A DNA stretch of 64,000 bases from Toxorhynchites rutilus septentrionalis (GCF_029784135.1 NC_073745.1:239664191-239728190), one strand, 5' to 3'. Shown: positions 33,367 to 44,535, numbered from the stretch's first letter. Numbers and translations are program-made. Notes: generated by a model not told the origin, from the sequence alone.

Positions 33367-34667
33367 AAGGGTGTGTCACATCAAATTGCATCACGCAAAA
33401 CACGCTGTAGAAATTTAATTTTTAGGAATTATATCTTCAGCTTTCGCTTATAATCAGAGTGTATAGAGTGTATAGATCACGTTGGCCATGCTTCACTGTC
33501 AATTTTTCGTAAATTTGGAAAAATGTCGTCGAACGAAAAAGAGCGTCGTGAATTAATCCTGCGCACTCATTTCGAGAATCCGGAGTTGTCACATCGGGAC
33601 ATCGGTAAGATGCTGGGAATCGTCCAATCCACGGTCAGCAGAGTACTAAAACGATACTTCGAGAACCTAACCATCGACCGGAAGGTGAAGAATGGCAAAA
33701 ATGGATGCTCCGTCAGTGAAAAACGATCACAAGCGCGTAGTTAAGCAGTTTAGACGTGATCCGAGAAGTTCGGTCCGGGATGTCGCCAATAAGCTGAATT
33801 TGTCAAGTTCATTCGTCCAGCAGACCAAGCAGCGGGAGGGCCTGCGTACATACAAGGTTCAGAAGGCTCCTAACCGCGACGAAAGGCAAAACATGGTGGG
33901 GAAGACGCGAGCCCGGAAGCTGTACACCGAAATGCTGACGAAGCCGCATTGCCTGGTAATGGACGACGAAACCTACGTCAAAGCGGACTTTCGTCAGCTG
34001 CCGGGCCTGTTGTTCTTCTCCGCAGAGGACAAATTCAGCGTTCCGGAGGAGATTCGCAAGCAGAAACTATCCAAGTTTGCCAAAAAGTACATGGTGTGGC
34101 AAGCGATCTGCGCTTGCGGAAAGCGGAGCGCCCCCTTCGTGATGACCGGCACGGTAAACGGGCAGGTTTACCTTAAGGAGTGCCTACAGAAGCGCTTACT
34201 ACCACTATTGAAGCAGCACGAGGGCCCGACCATCTTCTGGCCGGATCTCGCTTCGTGCCACTATTCTAAGGACGTGTTGGAGTGGTACGAAGCCAACGGG
34301 GTCACCTTCGTGCCAAAGGAAATGAACCCGCCCAACGCCGGAGCTTCGCCCAATAGAGAAATATTGGGCGATTATGAAGCAGGCCCTCCGGAAGAACCCA
34401 AAAGTTGTCAAATCGGAGACGGACTTCAAGAGAAAATGGATTTCTGTTCAAAAAAAACTACAACCTGACGTTGTACAGAACCTTATGGACGGGGTAAAGA
34501 GGAAGGTGCGAGCATACGGGCTTGGGCTCGAAGTATGAATAAAAAGAAAATGCCAAAAGTTGTTTAATAGTTTTTATTTTACTGTCTAAAATTTTCAAAA
34601 GGATCGGTCTACTGGGCGAATTTCTACAGCGTTTTTTCCGTGATGCAATTTGATGTGACACACCCTT
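33367..34667 (+). mobile_element. ITmD37E-type transposon copy 3, full length
   Basis: At 1,301 bp it starts AAGGGTGTGTCACATCAAAT and ends with the inverse, with TA on both sides (33365-33366 and 34668-34669). It is the only structurally complete copy in the window and the best template for the family. It sits inside F copy 2. Confidence 0.95.
33523..34539 (+). pseudogene. DD37E transposase, copy 3, two frameshifts
   Basis: The start is MSSNEKERRELILRTHFENP. One extra C at about 33725 (after CSVSEK) shifts frame. The frame open at 33692-34468 then carries the HTH region, DDETYVKADF, WPDLASCHYS and VPKEMNPPN. A 2-bp loss in the GCGCCGG of APELRPIEKYW (about 34340) puts the catalytic Glu out of frame. 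The last 50 residues to YGLGLEV are readable in the original frame to 34539. These two small indels are the only major lesions seen. Confidence 0.92.
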
Positions 34668-35547
34668 TATTCTACAATGCTGTGAAATTTTAGAAACCAC
34701 TGCTCAGTAGAATAATCTGTGGAATGGTTTCTTTCATTGTAGAATCAGTTGACGATAATAGATTGATGATTCATTCTTGCCCTCGCAAAACAATACACTA
34801 GCTGATCGCAATTTATTTCATGTCAATGCATTGAAAATTTACCTCGAACACTATTCCGGTGGCCTTTTTCGCAATTGACATAGACTCGGCAACAGTCGAT
34901 TATATACATTTTGCACCAGTACCATTATTCCACATCTCATAACTACATAAATATATCGTTGGCACTGCATGGAAACAACAATAATGACAACACTTGCAAG
35001 TGTCAAATATCATGCTACACGTTATTTAGTATTGCCTCAAAGGAATCGCACCTCTAGGCATCGTTCGAACAACGTAAATGCATACAGAGCCATGCATTGG
35101 TGGCTTGAAACTAGTAGGAATTTAAACACTTCTCATCATTTTGCGCTATTCTCAAAAAAACGCTTCTGTTAATATTACTGGCCTCGAAAAAAGTTGCATT
35201 ACTTTCTCATGGTTGAGAGAAGCGCAGCTGTCACCCTTAGTGGAGGAAGTTTTGCTACTGGCAAGCGAAACCTAATCATATACATATTTCCAGAACGACA
35301 TTTACTTTCTTGGTGACTAAACAAGCGAGATAAACTATTTTTGTTAATATCAACAAACTCGAAAACAGTAGCATTGCTTCATTATGATCAATATTAGCTC
35401 AAATGCAATCCTAGTTGAAGGCAGTTTTGCGACTGGCACGCGAACCCAAATGACTTATAACAATCCAGTAAGACATTCAAGATGCTTGATATTCCCCAAA
35501 TAATTTTTGGCGCACAACCTTAACGCCTGCTTCGCCATAACGTCAGT

Positions 35548-35919
35548 TTAATGCGTTGGTGCATTCTCAAAAGCACCAACGAAACCCTTATGATGACGGA
35601 AAACAAACAATGTTAACTGCTTGGAAGAAGACTGAATTATGCCACACAGCTTGTACTCTGCTGTTACATCCATCGACGTGAATTCGCTGATGAGTTTGTC
35701 AAGAGCGACCGCCTTCACCACCAGCCGGTGGAGCTTGATTTTGGTTGCTGCCTTGGTAACGGCGTCCACATTTTCGACCGACACGCCGAAATCACCTACT
35801 GTTGTTCGATGCGGTGTCACACTCGAAAAGGCTCGGTTCAGTGCGAGCGCTTTTCCCTGCACCAACATCGCGTGCATCATTAGATGACGCTTGCCTCGAA
35901 ATTTGATTGCCCCTGACAA
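35548..35919 (-). CDS. Unrecognised reading frame inside F copy 2
   Basis: It has 123 codons on the minus strand, in the orientation of the F element. The middle (NVDAVTKAATKIKLHRLVVKAVALDKLI) is helical and basic. An upstream overlapping frame, MNKKKWKAGSSPAKNER, suggests a frameshifted longer protein. Only the 3' portion (GTTAACATTGTTTG) has a counterpart in F copy 1 near 38950, so the coding part may be a captured fragment. I do not recognise it as any core histone. Confidence 0.25.
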   Translation of the reverse strand: MSGAIKFRGKRHLMMHAMLVQGKALALNRAFSSVTPHRTTVGDFGVSVENVDAVTKAATKIKLHRLVVKAVALDKLISEFTSMDVTAEYKLCGIIQSSSKQLTLFVFRHHKGFVGAFENAPTH

Positions 35920-36052
35920 TGCGTTCGTTTTTTGCAGGGCTCGAGCCTGCCTTCCACTTCTTCTTGTTCATCACACACTATGCGAAACGTCCAATTTATG
36001 ACGCGGAAAGAAAAACACACTATACGAATAACGCGAAAAACGAACAGAAAAA

Positions 36053-37153
36053 CAGATAGTGGGTTATATCTGTGGTATAACCGCAATGGTGACGTAGGAC
36101 TATCGTTGATTCAGTGATTCTTTGTTTGAAGTTGAATCTGAATCCATTCTGAATGAATGAATAAATGAATATTTGGGGGACTTCGAAAACGAGAGCGTTA
36201 CGTTGGAGGTACAAGGTTTTATGCATCCAATATTGGATACGAAAATATCCTACTAATGGGGAAGAATAATCTTCAGAAGCTATCCTGTTAATTGCGATTG
36301 ATTGAAAAATCACAAAACCAAATGTATTTGGTCACAGTGTTACATGGATAGAAAACATTAAAATAAACTCTTTCTCATGAATGTATTTCTAAATTCCCAG
36401 AGGAACTGGCAGATTATTTTCAGTAACGATTAGATATTTCCACATTTTCCTCGATACTGGAAGCCCACCAGTGGTTAATGCTAATTCGATATCCACCTGT
36501 TAATAGCACTTGATTGAAAAATATTTGGTCACAGTGTTACATGGATAGAAAACATCAAAATAAACTCTTTCACATGAATGTATTTTTAAATTCCCAGAGG
36601 AACTGGCAGATTATTTTACGGATCTTTCTCGATGCTGAATGGCATCCAAGAAAGAATTCCGCGCGTGTATGTGTGTGTGTGTGTGTGTAGCGGCTGCTTC
36701 GATATTTGCCCGGGAACCGTTTGTGGCATCACTCTCCTTCTGATGGATTCATGTCTGGCCTAAGGTGCACAAACAGGCTCTTGGTGACACCGTTCATCCG
36801 CGCTTTCATGATAAACGAAGAGCTTCACCACAACAGCGACAACATGCTCCAATCGCTGTTCAATAAGAACTGAGTGGATTTCCGAGCGGCGCTCGCTTTT
36901 ATACCGATTGGTAATTTCAATAGTCTGTTTTGAAAGCAATTTTAAGACTATTGAAACAAGTTTTTGGATCAAAAAGTAACAAGTATAGAACGCGTAGACA
37001 TTTTATCTTTCGAATGAAGTGTTTATCATACCATTTCGTTCAGTTGTTTAGGAGCTATTAACGCTCAAAATCTCGGTATCCGGCGTAACGCTTTCATTTT
37101 CGAAACTTTGATTTTACACCCCGGTATAGAAATGAAAGACGTAGTCCTACGTC
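36053..37153 (-). mobile_element. T-run element, family BD, copy 2
   Basis: This is the inverted relative of 18470-19542. The left palindrome is at 37153-37138 and the right hairpin, GGTTATA...TATAACC on the minus strand, is at 36081-36061, ending CTATCTG before a run of five T. It contains the TATATAA-type promoter, a (GT)n tract at 36664-36689 and two AGTTCC stem-loop units. It is 1,101 bp and sits inside F copy 2. Confidence 0.85.
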
Positions 37154-37748
37154 GAAACCAAACGACGATATCCAAGTTGGATTACCACTGGTCCAATCTT
37201 AGATCGAAGCGCAGCGAAAGCAAAGTGAACTGGATTGCTCAACAGTCCGAAGCCGAATGAAAGTTTGCCTCAGCGAGATCCACTGTTTATACTCTAGGCA
37301 AGCATTCCCCTTCATTCTTCTACTTTTCCTTTGTTCACGGAGACTTTAAATCCTACGATTTCCCCTTCGTTGGTCGTCGATAAGTTGCTCCTTCTTGACA
37401 GCTCTGTTCGGGAAAGCACACAAATGGACAGAACAAATGTATGGGAAAATGGAATCGCTTAAAGTTTTCATGAATTTTAACCATTTACAAACTAAAGGAT
37501 TCTAATGTATAGCATATTAAACGAACCTTAGGGAATTTTCGATTCGTTTAGTATGTAAATCGCCAAAATCCGTTCGCGGAAACAAAAGTTATTAACGTTA
37601 ACTTTATTTCATAAAAACGTGATCTGTTTTCTGATTTGACACCTTCATGAAAGACGTAGTTCTACGTCAATATTTGGCTATGGGGGTCAGAGGTATCACT
37701 TAATTCTGGAAAAGGGGTCTATTGCTCAAAATGGTTTGAGAACCCCTG

Positions 37749-39068
37749 ACCTAGAGTATAAACAGTGGAACTCGCTTAGGCAAACATTCATTCTTCGTGA
37801 GGAAATCGACTGAACAACATCGTTGCAGTGTGAGCTGGACGGCGAGGGATCGAATGCTTTTCTCAAGTCAATGGGGATGGAGGAGTAATATGATGGATAA
37901 AGTAAAGTTTTCCAAAGGCCTTTTTGAAGGTTAGAGACGAATGAACTGAAGAAGTTTAAAGTCTCAAGCAAGGAAGAGAGGCAAACTTTCAGTATCGTTC
38001 TGTATTCAAAGCAGTGAATATCGCTTGTTCTTCCTTGTTTTGCGTCATTACATGTCATAGTTTCGGATTGAGCTGATGTCTCTGGCATTGCAATAATTGC
38101 AACAAACTGACGCCATTGCATTAAGGTTCTGAGCTACACAATTGTGTGGGGAATCATCAAGCTAGGCTATCTTCGGCTCACCAAGAAAATAAATGTTCTG
38201 GAATTTTGTCAGTGATTTGGTTTCACGTGGCGATAGGAAAACTCTCTTCACAAAGGATGATAGCTAAGCTAATCTAGACTGACAAAATAACAGAAAGGGC
38301 TTCTATTGTGAAGAGCGCTAAACTGAGATAAGTGTGTGTATATTTACTTGCTTCAAGCCATCGATATATGGATATTTGTGCGCGTACTTGCGTGCTTCAT
38401 CTTCTTCTTCTTCTTCAATGGCACTAACGTTCCTAGAGGAACTTCGCCGTCTCAGCGTAGTATTACTTGCGTCATTTTTTATTAGTACTTAGTTGAAATT
38501 TCTATGCCAAATAACACGCCTTGAATGCATTTTGAATGGCAAGCTCTAGAATACACGTGATCACAGTGCAAGTCGGAGGAAATTTCTTTGACGAAAAATT
38601 CCCCCGACCAGAACGGGAATCGAACCCGAACACCTGGCATGTTAGTTATGACGCTAACCACTCGGCCACGGGAGCACACATGCGTGCTTCATAACGTACG
38701 TAAAAATAGTGCACCTTCGCTACGCTGAAGCCCCATTTGTATCTGCTCCCGTGTGCATTGGCCCTTTAACGATGCAACAATCGCCTAATTTGGTTATGCT
38801 TTGATTGACGATTGTTTGGTGTTGCAAATTATGCAGTCGTAATGACAAATATAAACAAGAAGAGGAGATAGCGAGAGGGAAATATTTACGCTAGGGTATT
38901 AGTAATGAATCTCTGCTGAGGCAAATATACAGCCTTTTTCCAAACAGTTAACATTGTTTGTTTTCTGTCACCAATGCATTGAACTGACGCTATGGTGAAG
39001 CATGTGTTAAGGTTGTGCACCAATAAATTATTTGGGGATATCAAGTCATTCAATAAGTTATTTTAAGA
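37749..39068 (+). mobile_element. T-run element, family F, copy 1 (right part)
   Basis: After the hAT-like element the F body continues with CCTAGAGTATAAACAGTGG. It can be followed by homology to 41400-42060 and, inverted, to 35630-35460 as far as TCAATAAGTTATTTTA at about 39068. There homology stops without a right-end hairpin, so this copy is 3'-truncated. A SINE is nested at 38401-38680. Confidence 0.7.
38401..38680 (-). mobile_element. tRNA-derived SINE (Feilai-like), inverted copy
   Basis: On the minus strand it has the A box TGGCCGAGTGG and B box GGGTTCGATTCC, a body shared with 15567-15834, and a GAA-repeat tail (TTCTTC... at 38400-38418 on the plus strand). The 12-bp duplication TGCGTGCTTCAT is at 38389-38400 and 38681-38692. 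The paralogous F copy 3 has the unoccupied site near 41952-41965. Confidence 0.92.
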
Positions 39069-39266
39069 TGATGATGAAATAATAAACATCTATATGAGAA
39101 TAATACAGGAGCCTATAGATAAAAGATATTTTTCACAGATACTTCTTTTTCTATTTGTGTAATTCACTTTCGAATATATTCAACGAGTGTCACGAGTACA
39201 AAACATTTTATGAGAATCAGTTTAATAAATCTTAAAATATCTAACTTCCGCAGATTGCATACTTAC

Positions 39267-39734
39267 CGACAACAACTTTGTACGTTTTCCCTACGCCGAT
39301 CGGTCGCTGATCGGTTGCCACGAACGATACAACACTCAACCACTTGAGGTTCACATTGCAGCCATACGCAGCCATGATGTAACAGAGGAGCCGTTCCACG
39401 AAAAACAGTTCCAGCCGGATGTGGATGAATCCAGCCGCACAGAAACCAAAAATACACACAAATAAAAGCAGGTCAAATATCGCACGTTTGTAATTTATTA
39501 AAATGAATTGGCGGCTGGGAACATGCGCGGTACGGAACGTGGGGGTACAAACCGGAACACCACCCAACGGCAACAAATGAGAATCTGGGTCAATTCTACA
39601 ACACCAGTAGGATTCACAGGCAATGAAATATGAAACATCCGGTTGTATCCTGGCTCGACGTTATTTGTGCACGCAAAACCACGAACCGAGATGAAAGTCA
39701 GATAAAACATCAAGAACCAAACAATGAAAATCAT
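39267..39734 (-). CDS. Candidate membrane-protein exon(s), minus strand
   Basis: The frame at 39576-39267 encodes a hydrophobic stretch (FDLLLFVCIFGFCAAGFIHI), then CYIMAAYGC, KWLSVVSFVATDQRP and GVGKTYKVVVG, and ends on an excellent 5' splice site (CG/GTAAGTATG) at 39267. An overlapping frame from 39734 starts MIFIVWFLMFYLTFISVRGFA, a signal-peptide-like sequence, and continues CTNNVEPGYNRMF. An AATATAAG TATA-like box lies near 39815. The two frames cannot both be coding without a splice between them. None of this matches repeats in the window, so a host gene is plausible. I do not recognise the family. Confidence 0.35.
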
Positions 39735-39790
39735 AAGCCGCTTTTGAATTGTTATGAGTTGTTGGTGAAATTGTTGTCACTTCGGATGCT

Positions 39791-40132
39791 TTATGGGGGT
39801 CTTATATTGCTCCGCCAAAGCAATAGAAGTAACGACTCGTCAACCTGGCACCATTGTGGGACCGAAAAAGTGGTGGGAATTTGTGGGAGCGGAACAATTG
39901 TCAAACGAATAAAATGGCGGGAACTGGCAATAAGCAGGATGAAGCGAATAAATATCATACAAACCCTATCCACCATTTCGCTTTGGGTCACGAAATCGTA
40001 AAGGGCGGAACGTTCTATGTAACGAAACTGGTGACACGTACTCAACGAGTAGGAGTCGGCAACGTCGGGCACTGATAGGGAACACAGCCAGATTATGACG
40101 GATGTTATCAGGAACAAAAATTTTAATGCCAT
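39791..40132 (-). CDS. Candidate secreted-protein exon with signal peptide
   Basis: The ATG at 40132 begins MALKFLFLITSVIIWLCSLS, a typical signal peptide, then VPDVADSYSLSTCHQFRYIE and more to a stop at 39791. TTTATTTCCTCTTTTCAG ends at 40142, a strong 3' splice site nine nt before the ATG. GAGTACGTG or GGGTTTGTA inside the frame could be donors, so the true exon may be shorter than the open frame. It pairs naturally with the upstream donor at 40478. The product is unknown. Confidence 0.4.
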   Translation of the reverse strand: MALKFLFLITSVIIWLCSLSVPDVADSYSLSTCHQFRYIERSALYDFVTQSEMVDRVCMIFIRFILLIASSRHFIRLTIVPLPQIPTTFSVPQWCQVDESLLLLLWRSNIRPP

Positions 40133-40478
40133 TGTGGAGCTCTGAAAAGAGGAAATAAAGTACAATTTTGCGTTATTATTTCCTTCGCAAGACGATCTTC
40201 TTACAAGCGATGGGTGATTTCATGTTCTCTAACGAGCCATTGGTCCACCCACATGCACATAAATGCACGATGTTGAACTGCTTACTGGATCAATACAATC
40301 GTTATGATTATGGCTCTTTCATAGCAGAAATGCGCTCGTTCGGTTTTCGATATATTACGATGCAATATGGCTCCTCATTTTATTGCGACCACATTCAAGT
40401 GACTTTAACACATACATAAAGTGTCGGATGTGTCGGATCTACGTTCAAACAAAAAAAAGTGCCAGTAAATTAACGTAC

Positions 40479-40888
40479 CTTGATTTCGTTTCAAATTAAT
40501 TCTCCAGTGCTTTCATCAGTCAGACTGCATTTTCATCAGCTCCCATTTGATTGAGTTGAAAGGCGAAAATAAACAAATACAACACGAAGGCAATATGTAT
40601 CGGACTCAAACCCTGTGGAATCAAATCCATTACACTATGCAACCGAGAGCGAATAACTGAGTGACTAGCTGACAGTTGATGAAATGACAAACTAAAAAAA
40701 GCAACTAGAGAAACCAAAAAAAAAATTGAATGAAAAACTATCGATGAATGGCGGGCGAAGCTGGAAGCTACTTGGCTCACAAAATGCAGTTCATGCCTCG
40801 ATGGTGCGCTTGTGTGTGTGTGTCTGTATGTGTGCTTACCAGTTCCACTCTGACGAATCCGTTTACTGTGTAAATAATACATTTCCAC
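40479..40888 (-). other. Candidate upstream exon with 5' splice site
   Basis: ATCAAG/GTACGT at 40478 is a near-consensus donor. With the acceptor at 40142 it defines a 336-bp intron. The exon holds a frame ending in FVLYLFIFAFQLNQMGADEN and a stop before the splice site, so it is probably largely untranslated or has a short upstream frame. A (GT)n tract lies at 40811-40832. Confidence 0.35.
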
Positions 40889-41164
40889 CCGTATGCTGTT
40901 GGTGGAAAATCGAAACGAATCCTCGCAAGTGCATGAACATGTAATTTTTGTTTTTATCGAGTTTTGCTTATTTTGTGCTGCTTCCTTTCAGCTCGAGGTT
41001 TTCAAAAAAAGAAAGCAACGTTCACAAAATGCACACCTAATTGGGAACTACTATGCGAGGACCTGTTATCTTAAATGTGCTGTTTGTCACCTTTTTGATT
41101 GCGTAACTAGTCCAACATCGATAACGTGACACATTTGTATTGATTCAGCCATTCTATGCCAATC

Positions 41165-41240
41165 CGATAAAGTAGTTCTCAGATTTGCGTGGAAAGTTTT
41201 ACTTTTGTTCCTTATCGCAAAATTTTAGACCCGTATTTTT
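41165..41240 (+). repeat. Repeat M, left part (split by F copy 3)
   Basis: The region runs from GATTCAGCCATTCTATGCCA to TTTAGACCCGTATTTTT. Further copies are at 50983-51245 (+), 54024-54160 (-) and 63380-63665 (-). The copy ends at the T-run where family F inserted. Confidence 0.65.
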
Positions 41241-42400
41241 TACGTAGAACTACGTATTTCATTAAGGGTGCCAAATCAGAAAACAGGTCACGTTTTCATG
41301 ATAAAAAGTTAATGCTAATAACTATTTTTGCTGCGAACGGATTTTGGCGATTTACATACCAAACGAATCGGAAATTTCCTAAGATTTGTTTGATATGCTA
41401 TACATTACGAGGAGTAATTTGATGGATAAAGTAAAGTTTTCCAAGGGCCTTTTTGGAGGTTAGAGACGAATGAACTGAAGTTTAAAGTCTCTCTAATTCA
41501 ACAAGCAAGGAAAGAAGATAAGCTTTCAATCTCGTTCTGTATTTAAAGCAATGAATATCGCTTGTTCTTCCTTGTTTTGCGTCATCACATGTCTTCGTTT
41601 CGGATAGAGCTGTGGACGCGACCAAATTACTCACTCGTTGATGTCTCTGGCATTGTTATCATTGCATCAAACTGACGCCATTGCATTGAGGTTCTGAGCT
41701 ACACAATTGTATGGGGAATCATCAAACTAGGCTATCGTCAGCTCACCAAGAAAATATTCTGAATTTTTGTCAGTGATTTGGTTTCGCATGACGGTAGGAA
41801 AACTCTTTCCACAAAGGATGAAAATTAAGCTTATCTAGACTGGCAATATCAACAGGAAGGGCTTCTGTTGAGAAGAGCGCAGAACGGAGATAAGTATGTG
41901 TATATTTAGTTGCTTCAAGCCATCGATGTATGGATATTGGTGTGCGTACGTACGTGCTTCATAACCCGTACGTAAAAATAGTGCATCTTCGCTACGCTGA
42001 AACCCCAATTGTATCTGCTCCCGTGTGCATTGCTTTGGAAATTATTTGGGGAATACCAAGTTATTCAATAAATTATAATAAGTTATTAATTTATTTGGGT
42101 TCGCGTGCCAGTCGCAAAACTGCTTTCAACTAGGATTGTATTTGCGCTAATCTTTAGCAGTTCTACTCTTTTCGAGGTTGTTGAGATTAACAGATAGAGT
42201 GTAATTCGTTTATTTAGTCACCACGAAAGTAAATGTAGTTCTGGAACTTTGTATGTGATTTGGTTTCGCTTGCCAGTAGCAAAACTTTCTCCACTAAGGA
42301 TGACTGCTGCGCTTATCTCGAGCATGTATTGTTCTGCGAGCACAAGAATGAATCATCAAACAATTATCGTCATATGATTCTACATTAAAAAAAAAAACTA
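41241..42400 (+). mobile_element. T-run element, family F, copy 3
   Basis: The left palindrome is slightly decayed (TACGTAGAACTACGTA) after a T-run. The body matches F copy 1 (hAT-free and SINE-free) and F copy 2, up to GATTCTACATTAAAAA at about 42390. No right hairpin follows. E-family sequence begins at about 42466. Confidence 0.7.
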
Positions 42401-42573
42401 TTTTAGGGGTCCAAAGCATTTTATTCGATGATTTTTGAAATGTAAAAATTGAAAACCTAAACACAGAAATGGGGGGTAAAATGAAAACCTAAACACAGAA
42501 CATGCAGGAAAACATTAAAGATTCCGAATGCTTAGAAATATTATTATATTATTATATTTCTTCGCATCTATCA

Positions 42574-43894
42574 TCTATATATATATAAAATTCTCGTGTC
42601 CCGATGTTCGTGGTCGAGCTCCTCCGAAACGGCTCGACCGATTTTCATGAAGTTATGCACTAAAAACTTGGTAGGCATGAGAATAGGACGTAAACTATAT
42701 ATGATACCGCTAGGGTACCGATTACCATATGTTTTATATCGATTAGGGTGGTCCTATGCAAAAAAAAATCTAAATAATTTTTATTTATTTTTTTTATAAA
42801 TTTGGCATAAAAGTACATATAACCTCAAAGGTTTACCTCCATTTCCTAATTTTAATCGCGATTTTAGTATTTTGGTATAAATAATATCCAAATAATCGAC
42901 CCGTAGATTGTTTTTCAAAGAGAACGAATGTCATCCGACCTTGAAACGCAATGCGTATAGACGTCATTGAGCTTCGTGTTCCATTTCTGTGAAGCGTAAA
43001 TTGTTATGAATTTTCGAGTGAAATAAACACGCTTTTAAAACAAAATTTTTAAATGAACTATGGCTCTTTTATTTGTTCTGTGTAACAGCATAACACATTC
43101 TTTAAAGGTAGGGAAAATATCGGACGAAAATAGTCTCTGATAATTATTTTATATGCTGGATAATATTTTGGCTGAAATGCAAGGAGATTTATAGAAAAAT
43201 AGTTGAGTTAGGGTCAAGGCTATGTCTACTAAGTGTTCAAACAACATCGAACAAACATTTTCATTCAAATTACAACAATTTAAATTGCTTTCGGGTCAGC
43301 TAATGACGAAATATGGGTGATTGTTCGATATTGTTAACACAAACATAGCCTTGCATGGCAGATGGAAACTGTACAATGCTTTTTCTTAAAGATTTCACCA
43401 ACGACACGACCGCAAGCCTAGATGGATGTCCAATATATCAACTAATAAAAACTGATAATGACGGAAAATCATTCATAAAAATTAACAACGCAGACATTGA
43501 CATGGAAAACCGTTTAGTAGTGCCATATTCGCCTAAGCTGAGCAAAACATTCGATGAAGAGCAACAAATTTGCAACAACGAAATTAATTCCTTTTTTCAA
43601 TTTACATTTAACGTTCAAGAGAACAAACATGTCAGATTCGTGAATGAAATACATCGGGAATAGAATACAAGGAATGTTTTGAGTTTTTTTTTTAATTTTT
43701 GTCATCGACTTGGTGCTCTATACCTCGGTATGGCAAACACAAGTATGAAAGAAAGAGTAACGAACGTTTCAATTATGTGTAGATCTTTAAAACATTTAAA
43801 CACACTTTCAATACATTAGTTATTTTTATTTTACAATCAACATGTTCACTAGAAATAATTTTCATGGCAGAACAACGTTTGCCGGGTCAGCTAG
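42574..43894 (+). mobile_element. Non-autonomous Helitron with both termini
   Basis: It begins TCTATATATATATAAAATTC after A and ends GCCGGGTCAGCTAG before T, fitting the canonical A/TC...CTAG/T insertion. At 1,321 bp it contains an internal fragment of the Rep-helicase gene (43355-43663). A short GGCA...TGCC inverted repeat lies just before the 3' end. It is nested in an E element. Confidence 0.85.
43355..43663 (+). pseudogene. Helitron Rep-helicase fragment
   Basis: MADGNCTMLFLKDFTNDT, then GCPIYQL and NRLVVPYSPKLSKTF, corresponds to the conserved segment of Helitron proteins that normally reads C-x-K-x-FPK-F-x-x-x-T and NRWVVPYSP-x-LSK. It leads into the Rep region. After KTF the sequence jumps to an unrelated part (CNNEINSFFQFTFNV), so this is a fusion left by internal deletion. 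It lacks the HUH motif and the helicase motifs. Confidence 0.8.
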
Positions 43895-44004
43895 TAATTA
43901 ATAAAATGTTATTTTTTATTAGATAAACAATTGAATGACTGTAAAATGTTAAGCGTTATCTAAACGCCCCAACTGCCTCGTTTTGATTGGCCCGATTTAA
44001 GGTT

Positions 44005-44535
44005 TGCCCAACATAGCCATCAAAACCAAGCAGCCTCGAGGAAATCAACATTGCAAATACATGAAAGTAGGGGAAGCTTTTTTTCCCATCGAAAGGCGTT
44101 CCCTAACACAGATTTCAAAACCAAGGTGCCTGGAGAAAATCGGCAATGCAAATTTATGCAAGTCGGGGTTATTTTGGTTCCGGCTGAAATATGTTTCCCT
44201 AACACAGACTTTAAATTCTTGAAGCGTGGAGAAATTGGCATTGCTTATACACATACAATTTATGCAAGTCAGGGGTATTTTTGTTCCGACTGAAACGTGT
44301 TTCCCCATCACAGACTTCTGAACCAAGGTGTCAGGGGAAATCGGCATTGCAAATACATGCAAGTCGGGGGCATTTTTATTCCGACTGAAATATGTTTGCC
44401 TAACACAGACTTCAAAACCAAAGTTTCTGGGGAAACCGGTTTTGCAAATAAATGAAAACTGCGAGCACTTTTCTACTCGCTTGCCTTTGTGAGGACTAGC
44501 ATATGTTTTCCTAACACGGTCTTCAAAACTTAGGA
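44005..44535 (+). repeat. 96-bp tandem repeat array, about five units
   Basis: The unit contains GAAATCGGCATTGCAAATAC, ATGCAAGTCGGGG, TTTTTGTTCCGACTGAAAT and CCCTAACACAGACTTCAAAACCAAG in shortened form. The unit length is near 96 bp, a multiple of three, so frames stay open across units. Related arrays lie at 51667, 53325, 55575 and 60908. Encoded peptides such as LVLKSVLGNTF are by-products. Confidence 0.85.

Larger units (their letters stand above)
33277..37668 (-). mobile_element. T-run element, family F, copy 2, with two nested elements
   Basis: The left end on the minus strand is GACGTAGAACTACGTC (37668-37653). The right end is GTAGTTCTACGTC with a hairpin stem (GGTCGTATC and its partner GGACACAACC) and CCTCCTATAA before a T-run at about 33277. 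This is the same type of hairpin as in family A. A DD37E element (33367-34667) and a BD element (36053-37153) interrupt it. Net length is about 2 kb. It lies within 80 bp of the right end of the hAT-like element. Confidence 0.75.
29794..37748 (+). mobile_element. hAT-like element with nested insertions
   Basis: The ends are CAGGGGTTCTCAAAGTG and the inverse of CAGGGGTTCTCAAACCA. The flanks are GCCTAGAG (29786-29793) and ACCTAGAG (37749-37756), an 8-bp target duplication with one mismatch. The single-copy site is preserved in the F element inside (CTCTAGGC at 37292-37299). Subtracting the F element (33277-37668) and the small mariner leaves about 3 kb, typical of a full-length hAT. I could not recognise a hAT transposase in 30494-33276. 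Orientation is not established. Confidence 0.65.

Noticed and set aside
33523..34539. An active DD37E transposon
   Set aside because: The termini are intact but the transposase has two frameshifts. It could be mobilised only by another copy.
36664..36689. The (GT)n tract as a regulatory element
   Set aside because: It is a simple microsatellite present at the same place in the other BD copies as CA repeats and needs no special explanation.
29794..37748. Calling 29794-37748 a hAT with certainty
   Set aside because: The ends and the 8-bp duplication fit, but I cannot recognise a transposase inside, so confidence is kept moderate.
44005..44535. A CRISPR array
   Set aside because: Units are about 96 bp, head to tail without unique spacers, in an insect-type genome. 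It is a minisatellite.
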